Below, in pieces: positions 1 through 11,589 of a stretch of DNA of 64,000 nt. Origin of the DNA: Coleophoma eucalyptorum (lineage: Eukaryota; Ascomycota; Leotiomycetes; Helotiales; Dermateaceae); assembly GCA_026120035.1 (NCBI GenBank), contig JALRME010000003.1, positions 1,860,001-1,924,000 on the forward strand, in the 5' to 3' direction. The first letter of the stretch is position 1. The number at the start of each line of letters is the position of its first letter. The position numbers and the translations under genes were made by a program. Under the pieces are notes generated by a model. It made no database searches. It saw nothing but the letters and a program-made list of their open reading frames with translations, and was not told where the DNA came from.

Positions 1-373
1 GAGATGTTAGCAAATCAGACGATATTTCTATACAAGACTGAATGGCAGGTTCAAGCCGTTTGCTGTGGCATACTTCTTCGGCTCTTTCATTCGCGCAGCT
101 ACCTTTCATGAGTCTGTAGCACTTGCCTCATATTTAGGCCAAATTGATCCACAGAATCATTTAGTTTCTTGTATACAATAATTTCCATCTCTCATCCTTC
201 TTTGCCATTTTGCCTAACATCCTCATTGTAAGACCAATATCATTGAACAACGATTTTACATACAGCCTATCTACTAAGCAGAACTCTTTTATAAATCACA
301 ATATAATTACTCATCTCTGGGACTTGCTTTCAAATCTGCGTCGTTGAATATATTTCTCATACTAGTGGTAAAA
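1..373. other. 3' flank of the first regulator; no gene seen
   Basis: No convincing coding sequence. The stretch lies just beyond the stop codon of the minus-strand Zn2Cys6 gene and is A+T-rich, so it probably holds that gene's 3' untranslated region and terminator. Confidence 0.5.
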
Positions 374-2507
374 TTATATTCGAAGATTTATGTCATAATC
401 AGATTGACCAGTACCGCTGTCCTGTTGCAGAAGGGTATCTGCATAGCTTGTGAAATTGGGCTCAGTGTTGTGATCATATTGAGCTATTGTGAATGGAATA
501 TCAAGATCCCACGGAAAATTCCAGTCCGCGAATGAGTTCTCCATGCGCAGCGAATCTACCCCTGGTTGATTATCCAGCTCATTGATGGAACCAAGACCCA
601 TACTTGTGCTGTTTTCGTCAGGCTGTACTTGTGGAATTGATATTGTTTTGCCATCCCGCACGACTATTCCAACTTTATCTCTAAGAGACTGTGCAGTGAG
701 AATTGCATCTTTCATGACTGGGATACCCCATAATGCCTCGACTTGCTGTGGGCGGTCTTTAAGATTCAGAATGTGCTGTCGTTCAGCCCTCGAAAATACT
801 TCGATCATCCGCTGAATTCTACTTGGCTCATCATCTTTCTCCATAGACCACTTACCTAATAAATCATATGCAATTTGTATATGATTCTTTCCAAGCTCCT
901 TGTTGTGTGTGATAGCCTCAGGATATGCCGCTTTGACCTTGAATAACATGATGGCAGCGAGTGCAAGCATTAGCATAAAGTGTTTGGGAAGATATCGAAT
1001 AACTGTATGGTACAAGTTGTCATGATCGAAAGCCACACCGTCGTGGTCTGTTTCGGTAGCTGATTCGGAAGGAGAGGCTTGGTTATCTTGAAAAATGTGA
1101 AGAAAAGATGTCGCGTCCAACTCGGAAAAATTGTATATTAAACGAATCGCGGTTGTAAAGGCAAGATTGGCGATGATGCTTTGCGAGTATTCTCTTTCTT
1201 TACTCAAATAACTATTGCTCCCACTGGATTCCTCAACAGTAGTATGTTCTAGCTGGAGTGAAAGTAAGCCAAGTTGTGACCCTAGAACCAATATTTCTGC
1301 TTCAAGGCTCCATGCATCCCTGTGCTCGTCCCGAAGACTTCCAAGTTGTTTACACATGACTTGAACAATTGCCCTTCCATCTGACTGATCATCCAGGTTG
1401 TCCAAAATCGAGACTGCTCGTGCTGCCTCCCTATGAACGGCAAACTTGGCGAAGAATTCATTTCCCGCCTTTGTACCAGGTGATGGTGGGCTTTTCCAGG
1501 CTGGCGTTAATTTGGAGGATACTGTCACTCCAGTATACCATGAATACGAGCAGTTTACTATATAGCATGCCATCCACGTTTTTGCTTTTATTGCGGAGTC
1601 ATCTTTTACTGAGAAGTTTGGAATGTTGGTCGCCATGCCTGATTTATGAATCCCAAGCTTCACGGCTGCATTCGTTAAGAACCCACAGTAGTTCCAACTG
1701 GGATCGTCTCTCTGCCTTGCTACAGCTAGAGGCCAAAAGCATAACATTGTAATGGCGTGGATATATGCTATATCCTGAGCTGGAGCTAATAAAGCTCTTG
1801 CTAGGATGTCTCGGTAAGGGCTTTCCAGTTTCTGATGAAGATGAAAAAGCGCCGGATGCCGCTGACTTGCAATAATGACCACTGTCCAGAACAGGAAACT
1901 ATTCGTGCGATAAAGCTCCATGATAGACATATCAGTGTTGAGAATTGGACAATTACGATAATAGAAATTCTTGAAACTTTAAAATATCAGGACAGTTTCC
2001 TCATGATGAGCGACGCATAACTCACTGTGTAAAAATACCAACTAGGGACTTATAGTCTATGACTACTGGTCCAAGGGATGCAGATGAGGCTGAGTGCTCC
2101 TCCATCAAAGGCATCTCGTAGAACAGATCTTGTGAGACCAAGGGTGTAGAAACACCTCCAGGAGTCTTCTGGCTTGAAATGCCAGGCTCGTCTTGCTCAT
2201 TCCACAGATATGGCCTGGAAGGCGATTTTTGTTTATCTTGGGGACTTGGATTTGCAATAGTCCTCTCCAAAGTCTTTTGGATTGAGTTTAGCTGATTTGT
2301 GACCTCTTCGATTTGTTGTCTGGCTCTAATACGTTTGAAGCCAGGCTCAACACGGCAGGAAAGATTCCTTCTTTGACACCTTGAGCAAGGTGCTGGGAAC
2401 ATTAGGTTATTATCGCAACGCAATTTGACTTGGCGGCAGGAAGTGCATGCTCTTGAGCTCTTGGCCCTGCCTCTGTGGCGTGGTGTGGCGTGAGTTGGTA
2501 ATGACAT
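374..2507 (-). CDS. Zn2Cys6 transcription factor, Leu3-like zinc cluster
   Basis: Proposed 694-residue nuclear regulator from two exons, 2507-2026 and 1976-374. The 49-base intron has a GTGAGT donor and AAAG acceptor; it joins the frames exactly and restores the usual start of the fungal-specific regulatory domain (FYYRNCPIL, then ELYRTNSFLFW). The zinc cluster starts at residue 21 with spacing CX2CX6CX9CX2CX6C, followed by a basic FKRIRARQQIEEVTNQL linker and short coiled coil, as in Leu3-type proteins. I chose the Met in MSLPTHATPR because the upstream in-frame Met at 2558 adds residues with no family likeness. The gene is divergent from the hydrolase starting at 2839 with 331 bases between them, so it may control that gene. 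DNA target and ligand are unknown. Confidence 0.85.
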
Positions 2508-2838
2508 CTTATTATGATAAGCGCAATTGAAGCGATACAGGGGAGATGGCAAACACATAAGGGGACTTCACTGGACCATGGTCCGAGACCAGTAATCTGT
2601 GAAAGCGCAGCGGTGATGAGGAGGATCAGAGATTGAATGAATGAAGGTAGTTGTGGCAGCCAAAACGACAAATTTCGCACCGACAAGCGCCGGACGCCGA
2701 TTGGTCAGATCTGGTTCTGGGGAAGCTGAGTAAGAAACAAACGCATAGTTATCATCGCGTGCAATGCCTCATTGAACCTTCTTAGTCTCCTCCACAGTTC
2801 TTCATCCCCTCTTAAATCATACTTAATAATCAGCTATT
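2508..2838. promoter_or_regulatory. Divergent promoter between regulator and hydrolase
   Basis: The 331-base gap between two divergent starts must hold both promoters. It contains a CGGACGCCG inverted repeat (CGG-N3-CCG) near 2691-2699, followed by GATTGG, a reverse CCAAT box. CGG/CCG pairs are typical Zn2Cys6 targets. Assignment to the adjacent factor is inference. Confidence 0.45.
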
Positions 2839-3825
2839 ATGAATAACCTGGCAAGATTTCTATCCACGGCGGATGTCCCCGCCGAGTACCTGGCTGATGC
2901 AAAGCTCGTTGGCTCAATACCTTTCAAAGCGTTGAAATCGGAGCCCCGCATCTCATACACTGTTTACATACCACCAGAGCACTATAACCCCGACCCCAGC
3001 CGCCAACTACTTCCAAAGGACGACAAAAGAAATGTAGACCTGAACCCCGTATATCATCTTCCACCCCTGCCACTGCTTGTCAACATACACGGGACGAGCC
3101 GAAGTGCCGAACGATGTCGGGACAGTTTAAAGGAGTTTGCTCACAAAGAGCGTGTTGCCATTCTAGCTCCACTGTTTCCTGCTGGCATTGACAGCTACAA
3201 TGATCTGGAAAGTTACCAAGTGCTCAGCTATAAAACTTTCCGCTCTGACCTGGCATTATTAAGCATGCTCAACGAGGTGGCTTTGCGATGGCCTGGTATA
3301 GCCACTGAAAAAGTGTATATGATGGGATTTTCGGCAGGCGGCCAATTTGTACACAGGTTCATGTATTTGTACTCGGACAGGTTACTGGCGGCGAGTATTG
3401 GTGCTCCAGGGTCTGTCACATTGCTAGATCAGAGTCTACCATGGCCCAAAGGAATTAAAAACTTGTCGGAAGTCTTCGGGGCGGATAAAACGGTTGACAT
3501 ACCAAGCCTAAGGGCACTGCCGATTCAGCTTGTGATAGGAAGTGCGGATAATTTTGTTTACGGAGCCGAAGGATTTTGGAAATGGCTGATAGAGAAGAAA
3601 TCTGAACTGGCAAAAGCGCAAGGTGATGTGAGAATAGCAGGTCCAGAAATGGCTTATAGGCCAAGAAAAGGTCGATGGGATACCCTGACAGAGTTGCAAG
3701 TGTCATTGCAAAAAGGTGGGATTAACGCGCCGCTGAACGTTGTTGAAGGCATAAAGCACGAGTCTATGGGCGTTTTAAATGTCGTACAATCATTTTTCAG
3801 GCCACTTTTGCAAGCCATACCCTGA
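2839..3825 (+). CDS. Alpha/beta hydrolase, PHB-depolymerase/CE1-like
   Basis: Single-exon protein of 328 residues. The fold is shown by the oxyanion-strand motif LLVNIHGTSRSAE near residue 85 and the nucleophile elbow GFSAGG with Ser165, followed by GAPG. A late histidine in GIKHESMGVLN is the likely catalytic base. No signal peptide is evident, so a cytosolic esterase or peptidase is more likely than a secreted depolymerase. Related fungal proteins are usually annotated as poly(3-hydroxybutyrate) depolymerase-like or carbohydrate-esterase-1-like, but the substrate is not readable from sequence. It shares a promoter region with the Zn2Cys6 gene at 374-2507 and is convergent with the transporter at 4147-5972, a possible uptake-hydrolysis-regulator trio. 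Confidence 0.8.
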   Translation: MNNLARFLSTADVPAEYLADAKLVGSIPFKALKSEPRISYTVYIPPEHYNPDPSRQLLPKDDKRNVDLNPVYHLPPLPLLVNIHGTSRSAERCRDSLKEFAHKERVAILAPLFPAGIDSYNDLESYQVLSYKTFRSDLALLSMLNEVALRWPGIATEKVYMMGFSAGGQFVHRFMYLYSDRLLAASIGAPGSVTLLDQSLPWPKGIKNLSEVFGADKTVDIPSLRALPIQLVIGSADNFVYGAEGFWKWLIEKKSELAKAQGDVRIAGPEMAYRPRKGRWDTLTELQVSLQKGGINAPLNVVEGIKHESMGVLNVVQSFFRPLLQAIP

Positions 3826-4146
3826 AGATAGTACGGTGTATATGGATATTAAGACATTTAAGAATATGCTCTAAGATAAATTACTAGCTTGTTTGAACGG
3901 CTCATGGTTATTTATAACATGATAGAGTTAGCTAGATTGTCACCGAGGAGGCCCTTCCAGCTAAGCGTTTATTTTACTTATTTCTTACTCTAGTCAATAT
4001 TGTTCGCTGTGATAGCGACTTCCACATTATGCGGGGATTTACCAGTAACTTCTAATCCTGTATTATCCTCTTCCGGAGTTTGTGACCGTTCACTCTGTGA
4101 TTCTCTCCCTTTGGTCTTTTCACTGGGCAGGGTCAGCGATGCTCTC
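3826..4146. other. Convergent 3' region; no gene seen
   Basis: A 321-base gap between two convergent stop codons. It is A+T-rich and shows no coding sequence; it should contain both polyadenylation regions. Confidence 0.6.
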
Positions 4147-5972
4147 TTATTTTGGGAGGAGATCAACATACTCTCGACGAAAAAGCACCAGAGATAAACA
4201 GAAAAGCAAAAACAAGCCAGAATAGAATGCGATGCCAGTCGGCCAGCCTTTCTTCCATCTTGGTGCGTCTACCGTGGGAAATAACAATAACGGGACCCAA
4301 ATATATGTAGAATACCCAGCCGTCATCATGGCAGACTGTCACACATTAGCCATTGCCTAGAGGAATGGAATCAATAACTTACAATTACTACTGCTCGCTC
4401 TTCGGCATCATCTCTAAGAATGACATTCACAACTGAATACAATATAGGACTTAGGCATCCTTGTAGGCCATAGGCATACCAAGCGACGAACCTAGAGGGG
4501 TCAGGGAATCATCTCATATGTACTGACTATGAAGACTTACATCAAAGGTATTGGAATATTCCATACCGTCATACAAGTTGCCGAGAATATTCCTGCGATT
4601 GTAGGTATAGCAAAAATTGCCCAAGAAGGATATATAGCTGCCAGAGTCGTCCCAAGCCAGGATGAAACGATCGAGATTGCACTAATGACTGTAGGCAATT
4701 TATTGACCTGCGGAACGCTGAAATTCTCGGCCTAGTCATGTTTAAGTTAATATCAAGCTGGTCTTATCTGGTATTAGTTCTTACCTTAAGCCAGAGGCTC
4801 ATGTAGCCACTCGGGTAGGACGAATTGATCAAGCATCTTCGTTCATCAGCAAAAGATTAGAAATAATCATAGGCAACTCACACGTAGGCAAGCATAAAAA
4901 CCCAAATATGCCATCTCATTAATGTCCTTTTAAAAACATCCAGGTTCACCTTGCCAGGACGTCCAGTTCCATTGTCTCTCAGGCGCTTTTTGGAATACTC
5001 GATCTCCTCATCGCTGAAGAAGGTTGTCTTCGGGGATTGTGGAATACCGGGAAAGACGAAGAAGCCGATAATCGCGATTGGAATCGTGATTATGCTATCG
5101 ATGACAAAAAGCCATCTCCAGCCACTGAGACCACCGACACCATTGAGGTTAGTATATGCTGCCGCTTGAAGATACCCAGAGAACATGGTGCCAAGCGCGT
5201 TGCAAAGGAACCATGTCCCGGCTCGTTTGAATAACTCTTCTTTCTTGTACCATGACCCTAAGTTTTGAGGTCAGAAGGTGCAGTTTGAGGCGTGAGAGGA
5301 CTTACCAAGAATGAAATGTGTGCTGGCGAAAACAGGAGCTTCTGCAACGCCGACAAGAAAGCGAAGAGCGTAGAGTTGATCGACATTGTTAACCCGCGAT
5401 TGACAAAATGTAAGAATTCCCCAAATAATTTCCAATGTCGGGAGTCCCCACCTGGCACTAAGAATTTGTTAGTTTTGAAAGGCAAACCAAAGGGTTGAAA
5501 CGTAAAGACTCATACATCTTTGGCCGAGACAGAATCAATAACATTGGCATTTGAAACATAACATATGCTGTATAGTACATGATATTGAAGTCATTCAATT
5601 CATTGCCGTAAAGTTTCAGGTCTTCCTTCATTCCGCTTACATAGGCATTGGCGATGTTTGTTTGATCTTTGGCAATATTAGCTACATCGAAAATAGGGAA
5701 TTTGCATGCATACCGAGGAATTTTGTGAAGACTTATATTGGCCATCAATAACATTATTTTGCAATGATTACTGAGTACTCACAGCAGGAGCAAGCGTATG
5801 TCAAAATAGAGATATCCAGTTTGAAGAGAAGCCTATAAATTGGTGAGAATCATCTAGGAAGTGTTTACTTGAGTACTCACTTTTTCTCCGCTTTAGGATA
5901 CTCTTTCGGATACCATTGGAAGACATCTTTAATAACGGCTACCAAACTTGTATTTTGTCTCGTTGTAGACAT
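4147..5972 (-). CDS. MFS transporter, Dal5/allantoate permease family
   Basis: Anion:cation symporter-type permease of the plasma membrane, 464 residues from ten exons: 5972-5881, 5832-5783, 5731-5714, 5681-5516, 5457-5306, 5257-4882, 4836-4785, 4731-4541, 4491-4383, 4335-4147. All junctions are GT-AG and keep one frame. Family signatures in order: FFTKFL then [105 protein letters not shown] and [17 protein letters not shown]. Relatives carry allantoate, nicotinate, biotin, pantothenate or dipeptides; the substrate here is unknown. Length is close to the family norm of about 480-530. The third exon is only 18 bases, so automatic gene callers may miss it. Confidence 0.9.
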
Positions 5973-7075
5973 ATTGAAATCGATTGCATACAACAAGATT
6001 AAGCTCTTAGGTGCGTAGCATGCCTTCGTCTTTTTTCAAATAGTCAAGGGCCTTTACTATCTTTAAGAGTACCAAGGTTGGGGGTTTCGCAGAAAGCACA
6101 CAATTATGACGAATAATATTAAATGTGGAGAAGTGATTGGCCAAGTCAATATTTCTGCTGAATATTCAAATATGCTTGTTTGTGCAAGGGAAATTATAAC
6201 GTCAATCTATCTACCGAGCACGTAATATTCGAGACCCCGCACCCTAAACCATACATCTCCGAATAGATGGAAGTACCTCTATCCTTATTTTAATTAAAAA
6301 AATACACTTCTATTCTTTAAATGCAAATTGGACGTCATTTTAGTCTTAAGAATCTAAAGTCGGAATTAAGAAGATGTGAAAACAGCTAAGAGGTTTAAAG
6401 TTGAGTGGTATAGCGAAGAAATTTAGTTGTTAATAAGAGTTACTTGAATTAGAAGTCCAAGAAGTGATGGATAGGCTTCTAAATTTATTTGATATCGTTA
6501 CCAAGCCGCTTAAACCTATGGATCTAACCTAGAACCACTAAGACAGACTCGAAAGGAATTCACAAGCAACATTGTGGAGGGCGTTGCATGTATAAGTACC
6601 TCGTTCTCTAATCTACTCTTGCTTATCTATGCCCAATCATCGCATTAAGAACTATCTATCTAGTCTACTATTGAATTAGAGCACTATCTCAGGTATGCAT
6701 GACAATAGTTTTAGATAACCTTTCTGTGTCGAGGATGTTTCTGCACTGTGGATTCAGGCATAATAGTTTGCACCATTGTTTCTGTGGAGCCTCAAAGGGA
6801 AGTGATCAGCAAATGAATAGAGTATACGAATAGGCTTATGACTCTTGATTGGGAGCCTAAAATTGCGTATAAAACTATAAAGCATATGGATTCGTATGTA
6901 AACCACGCATTGCTGTTCTGTAGGATAACAATCGTGAGTATTGCTCTTGCCCTCTTAAAATGCTTGCTGCTTACTGACTATGTATATCCCAGTATGCGCT
7001 AATAGTCTTGAGACGAGCTTTTGCTTTTTTAAATTGATTTACAAAAGCTCCAATAAAATGCACAATACTACGTAT
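5973..7075. other. A+T-rich intergenic region
   Basis: About 1.1 kb between the start of the transporter gene and the stop of the next regulator. It is rich in TA and short A/T runs and all frames are closed. It contains the transporter promoter next to 5973; nothing else is recognisable. Confidence 0.5.
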
Positions 7076-8890
7076 TTATGTGCCTCCTCCATCAGTCCAC
7101 CCTTGTAAATGCATATCGTATGTTGATATAAGCACTCTACAGTCTTGACCTTCTTGTTTCCTTTTGCAGTATAATAAAACTTTATCCATCGGAGCCCCTG
7201 ATAGATCCACCTCAACTTCACGTAACCTATAGTACCCTGGTAGGATTGGCAAGGAAAACTCTTGTGTATGAAGAGAGCTAGAAAGGGGGAAGCTGTCGGC
7301 TGTATCAATGTCATTATAGAAGTCCCTTTCTTCGATTTCCATCACTTTCCTCGCAACGCAACCTGCTGTTTTTGTATCCCAGATACCTTCTTGATGGCAG
7401 CTAGATTCAAGGAATCTAATAGCCTGGAGTCTGATTCGATGGATGCGACACTTGACTGCAGTGTAATAAAGTGGTGTAATCCAACCTATATCGATAATAG
7501 ATCTGGTCATGTCGACACGATGCCCTGGCAGATTATGGAGGATAGGGGAGGCTTTCGCGGCATATACTGATAGCTCTGCCAACTGCTCGATAAGCAGAAC
7601 GAATTGATTTGTGCAGGCATCAAAAGCTAATTCGTCATTTGGCAGAAGGCATGTGTCCAGCATGATACTTGCCAAGGTGTGGTATGCTTTTAAGAGGTGG
7701 CAAGTCTTTACTTCCCCTGAAGATCTACGGTCCTGGAAAGGCTTCTGAAAAGGTTTCTCAAACCTTTTGTATGTATCAAGCCATTGTGCAAGCTCTGTTC
7801 GAATACCTTGCTGTTTTTTAAGCAGCGGAAGGGGGTGGCGTGAAGGGTAGGACATGATCTTTATTTGCCGGCGGCCCAGATGGGTAAGACGAAATATCTT
7901 GCTTAGTAGCTGATTCATCTGTTGCCAGGCCCCATGAATAGAGTGAAAGGCGACGGCAAGGGTTTCGGGCCAGGCAGCCTGCAGGACTAGGCATGGATGC
8001 TGATAGGTGTATTTGAACAGTTCCACCTGCAGGTAGAGCCTGAAAATTGCTTCAATAATCCATTCATCAGTTGATTCACGACAGGGATTCCACCCGAGAA
8101 TCCCATCGGTCCCGCTGTAGAGCATTTGCATATTCCCGAGGATCTTGAGTCCATTGTGGAGATGAACCTGCGCATCATTCACGTGCCCTCGAAGAAAGTC
8201 AACATTGACAAATACAATGCAAGTAATTAGAGCGACACGGAAAGATGCCCTGTTTCTTGCGGAAAAATGTGGTTGGAGGTGGCCAATAGCCTTTACATAG
8301 TTTTGTAAAGCAAACTGTTGTTGTTCTTTTGGAATACTTTCACCATTCGGCTCCATTAGACTTTCTGAACCGATGGTCCCTCCCTTGTGGATAGAGCTCA
8401 GGGCAAGGACCGCATGCATAACTGCTGGTTCGGAGAGGCTCGCCTGGAAGAGAAGTGTGGTCCAAAAGGTCGAGATGAAACTCCCTGGTAGCTTCGTGGC
8501 AGCCCGGCATGTGAACCACTCGAAGTAACTCTTCTCTTCAACGGTGCTCGATGCAAGAATAGCCGTAGATGCAAGTGGTCGAACAATGACCAGTCTCTCC
8601 TTCGATTTAGCAAGATCTTTTCGACTGCTATATCCGCTACCACCACCCCAAACGCCATAGCCATCGCAGACGCGGCCAGATGAGCAGCATCGATCACATG
8701 CAGGCCGACCTTCATCACATTTGAGCTTTCGGATTCTAAAGAACCGTTACAGGTGAGCTTAAGCTTCGACTGTTGGGTTGGATCTGGTCGGGAAAGGGTA
8801 GTAAGTTCTAGCGGAAGCGACTCACTTGCAGGTACGGCAGCCGGTCTTCACTTTGGGCCTGCTTGTGCGACGTTTGATGAAAGCATCCAT
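7076..8890 (-). CDS. Zn2Cys6 transcription factor
   Basis: Proposed 574-residue regulator from two exons, 8890-8826 and 8735-7076, joined across an 89-base intron (GTGAGT donor, TTTAG acceptor) that cuts the zinc cluster after its second cysteine. The cluster begins at Cys18 with spacing CX2CX6CX6CX2CX6C, then a DGYGVWGG turn. The rest, including SYFEWFTCRAATKLPG, SEPAVMHAVLALSSIHKG and CIVFVNVDFLRGHVNDAQVHLHNGLKIL, is the fungal-specific transcription factor domain of the type that follows CXXCDGY clusters. The start was set by the Met just upstream of the KRRTSRPKVKTG basic stretch. It follows the Dal5-type transporter in the same direction, 1.1 kb upstream of it. Target genes are unknown. 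Confidence 0.85.
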
Positions 8891-9423
8891 TATGAAGATA
8901 CCGTGCAGGCATCCAAAGTCGGATGGTACATGTAGTTGTCATGGAGCGAGGGAGGATATGTGGTGAATCTTTCATGCGGCGCAGTAGAGCGATGTACTAG
9001 GTCATCTTTACCTCGTTAAGTGATGGTGGGGCTCCAAATAGAGTCGCTGCCGTTTACTGGCCTGTTCGTAAACTATGCGTGCTGACTGGACAGCTGGTTT
9101 ATAAAGGCGGCCAGGTTTTACCAGATCGTGGCCGGGATGTCCCCTAAAGATCGTACGCGACGGTTCACTTGCATATATCCCCTGGTTTAATAGGGTCAGC
9201 TAATCTACCGAAATTGAACGGACGTAAGTGAGCCAGAGGATAGTTACTAGAATGAGTTTCATGGATTTCCTAAGACCGGATTGATAGCACCCTCTGATTG
9301 TGCCCACAGTGAATACTATAAAATCCTCACCCCGTCCTTTTCTAGGAGTTCTGCATAACAAGCTGATAGATGGTTTTTCGAACGTACTCGGCGCGGGCTC
9401 GCATACTTTCTGCATCAACCACC
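8891..9423. other. Promoter region of regulator; no gene seen
   Basis: About 530 bases upstream of the minus-strand regulator and before the aldo-keto reductase remnant. Base composition is mixed and no long frame resembles a protein. Confidence 0.4.
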
Positions 9424-10611
9424 ATGACTAGAATTCCGGCCTCGCTCCGTAAATTAGAAAAGAATGGCCCGAGTATACTAGCAGTGGGCTTTGGACTGAT
9501 GTTCTATCTTCAGACAGTTACAGATTTATTTCTATCGACGAAGGGAGGTTCCCGATCCTTGATCGTGCTTATGACAGAGGAGAAAGGTTCTGGGATAGTG
9601 CCGAATAAGCCTTCTTAGACGAGTTTCTATCGATCAAGGATTGTGTACGAGGAATGTGCTAACCATCGAAACAATATAGTCTTTATAGTAACACTAAAGA
9701 GCTCGTTGGCAAGTGGTTCAGACCTACTAGAAAACGGGATAAAATCTTCTTTGCGACCAAGTTCGGGTTTTTAAAGTACAGCAACACAGACGAAGTTGAA
9801 AGCCCGGGCGAGTATTACAAAATGGCATGTGCCAAGAGTCTGAAAAGACTCGGTATTGGGTTACTTGACCACACCAATAATCCATTTGCCATGTTCCTAA
9901 GTACACCTTTTCTTTAGACTATATGCATCATGTCAATCCCAAGACCCTTATTGAGGAGACAATGCGAGCCGTAGCAGAGCTGAAACCGTAAACAAACTAA
10001 TTCTTGCCTGGTTAAGACGTAGTCACATTCATTTACTGATCGTGGTCCTTCAACAAGGGCATGATCAAACATACTGGGCTGTCAGCAATTTAATCTGCCA
10101 CGCTTCGACAAGTTTGCAGGATCGCAATGATCGCTGTATTCAGGCTGAGTAGTCATCCTTTGTGCACGACCCTCAAGGTCCCGCCGGCGCTAACCTTCTG
10201 TCGCGAACTTGGCATCGCTTCGGCGAGGCACAGTCACGTTGAAATTCACTAGCAGTGAAGCTTTGGGTGATAACAAAGCTTAGTGTGTGTACATGAAGTC
10301 TTGATTCATGGAAGGCAACCGAGAGAATAATGTCAAGCTTGTCGTCCAGTTCAACTCGCTGGCAGACAAGAAGACCTGCACCATCACAGTTCGCTGTTGC
10401 ATGGCTGCCAAACCAAGGTGATGATATCATTCCCATCCCAGGTACGAAGAAGCCCAAGTGCATGAAAGTAAGTGAGGCTGCCTCTGATAGCTATCTTACC
10501 AATGGAGACGAGGATGAGATCAGACTTTTCATGGAGACGGCAGAAGTTTCTAGTCATCACAGACCTCATTTCACGGGTTATACTTATACTGATGTTATAG
10601 AAGAGGTTTAG
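9424..10611 (+). pseudogene. Decayed aldo-keto reductase (AKR13-like)
   Basis: Remnant of an NADPH-dependent aldo-keto reductase. The start gives MTRIPASLRKLEKNGPSILAVGFGLM. About 100 bases later the matching frame changes, around 9530, where a second frame reads EGRFPILDRAYDRGERFWDSA and then stops. Further on appear TKELVGKWF, KIFFATKFGFLKYS, YKMACAKSLKRLGIGLLDH, a separate frame with YMHHVNPKTLIEETMRAVAELK, and finally APSQFAVAWLPNQGDDIIPIPGTKK, the family's C-terminal cofactor-binding motif. Family order is kept but at least one frameshift and several stops break it, so no normal enzyme can be made. Introns may explain some breaks but not the stop after FWDSAE. It lies just before the proline block and may once have belonged to it. 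Confidence 0.8.
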
Positions 10612-11589
10612 GTTAAACTTGCAAGAATGAAGCTGCAGAATTTAATATGTCTCGTGCTAATATCTTTAAAAGTGGATTCCCTCGATTGCTAATTTACCTA
10701 CCTAAAATAAACAGCTCCTGTATACTTCATAACTTGATCCAAACGTCTATATGTTGGAGTTTTCGGCTAAGACTTTAGTCCATATATAAATTGTCTTATA
10801 TTACCATTATAATCCTTTCTTTCGCTCTTATTTTAATTTGTGCGATGTGCATCAATATGCTATAAAGCAAATCGACAGTGGAGAGCAGCCTTTTAACTAC
10901 TAATTAACAAGTCGAAAAACTCTTAGATAAATAATATTAATACCCATGAACCAGAATTTCATGTGAATCATTAAAATCTAGTATTGTTATAGAGACGGAT
11001 CTTGGCTCTTGTTTTCGACGTGGCTCGTTCAATTAGGTTTCGATTTGCATTCAGTTTGTAATGTAAAACCCTTCCTTACTATTATTAAGAATAGCAAAAT
11101 AATTACTAAACTAAGCCATCATATCTTGCTCTGCTGTCTTGTAGCTCGTCAACTACTGAACACAGAATCGCTGACTTTTGCTCGTTGAGACCATCACTCG
11201 GAATCGCTTTCCCAGTATAGTGGGTCGCAAGGTGCGGATTTAAATCCCGATGTCATGGTCCAGAAACTACACCTCATGAAGAGGATCGTAGATCGTACTG
11301 ACTGTCGCAAATCGATCCGGTAAATCAATGCAGAATGACATCTCTTGAGATAACCGTTGAAGCCATGGGATGCTATAGCACAAATTAGGCATTTTTAGAC
11401 TCGGCATGTGATATCGCATCAAATGTACATCTCGGATAATGATACCGTAGTCCCCGGCTCCATTATCCGTCTCACTTACTGGCACAAAATAGCCAATTGT
11501 CGAAAACCAGCCGGAACGCATTTTCTTATAGAAAGGGCCCCAAATCGGATTTTATTGGCGTGGTAGTTTGAACTGTATACTTTACAATC
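10612..11589. other. Upstream region of P5C dehydrogenase
   Basis: About 980 bases, A+T-rich in its first half. A minus-strand frame of 84 codons (11267-11521) starts 69 bases from the P5C dehydrogenase ATG on the opposite strand; it shows no recognisable domain and may be chance. The last 100 bases should be the P5C dehydrogenase promoter. Confidence 0.4.

Noticed and set aside
11188..11272. tRNA-like arrangement: GACCAT at the start pairs with ATGGTC near the end, and GGATTTAAATCC resembles a T-arm
   Set aside because: No proper D-arm or anticodon stem could be folded between them, and the T-loop lacks the TTC core. At best it is an old tRNA-derived fragment.
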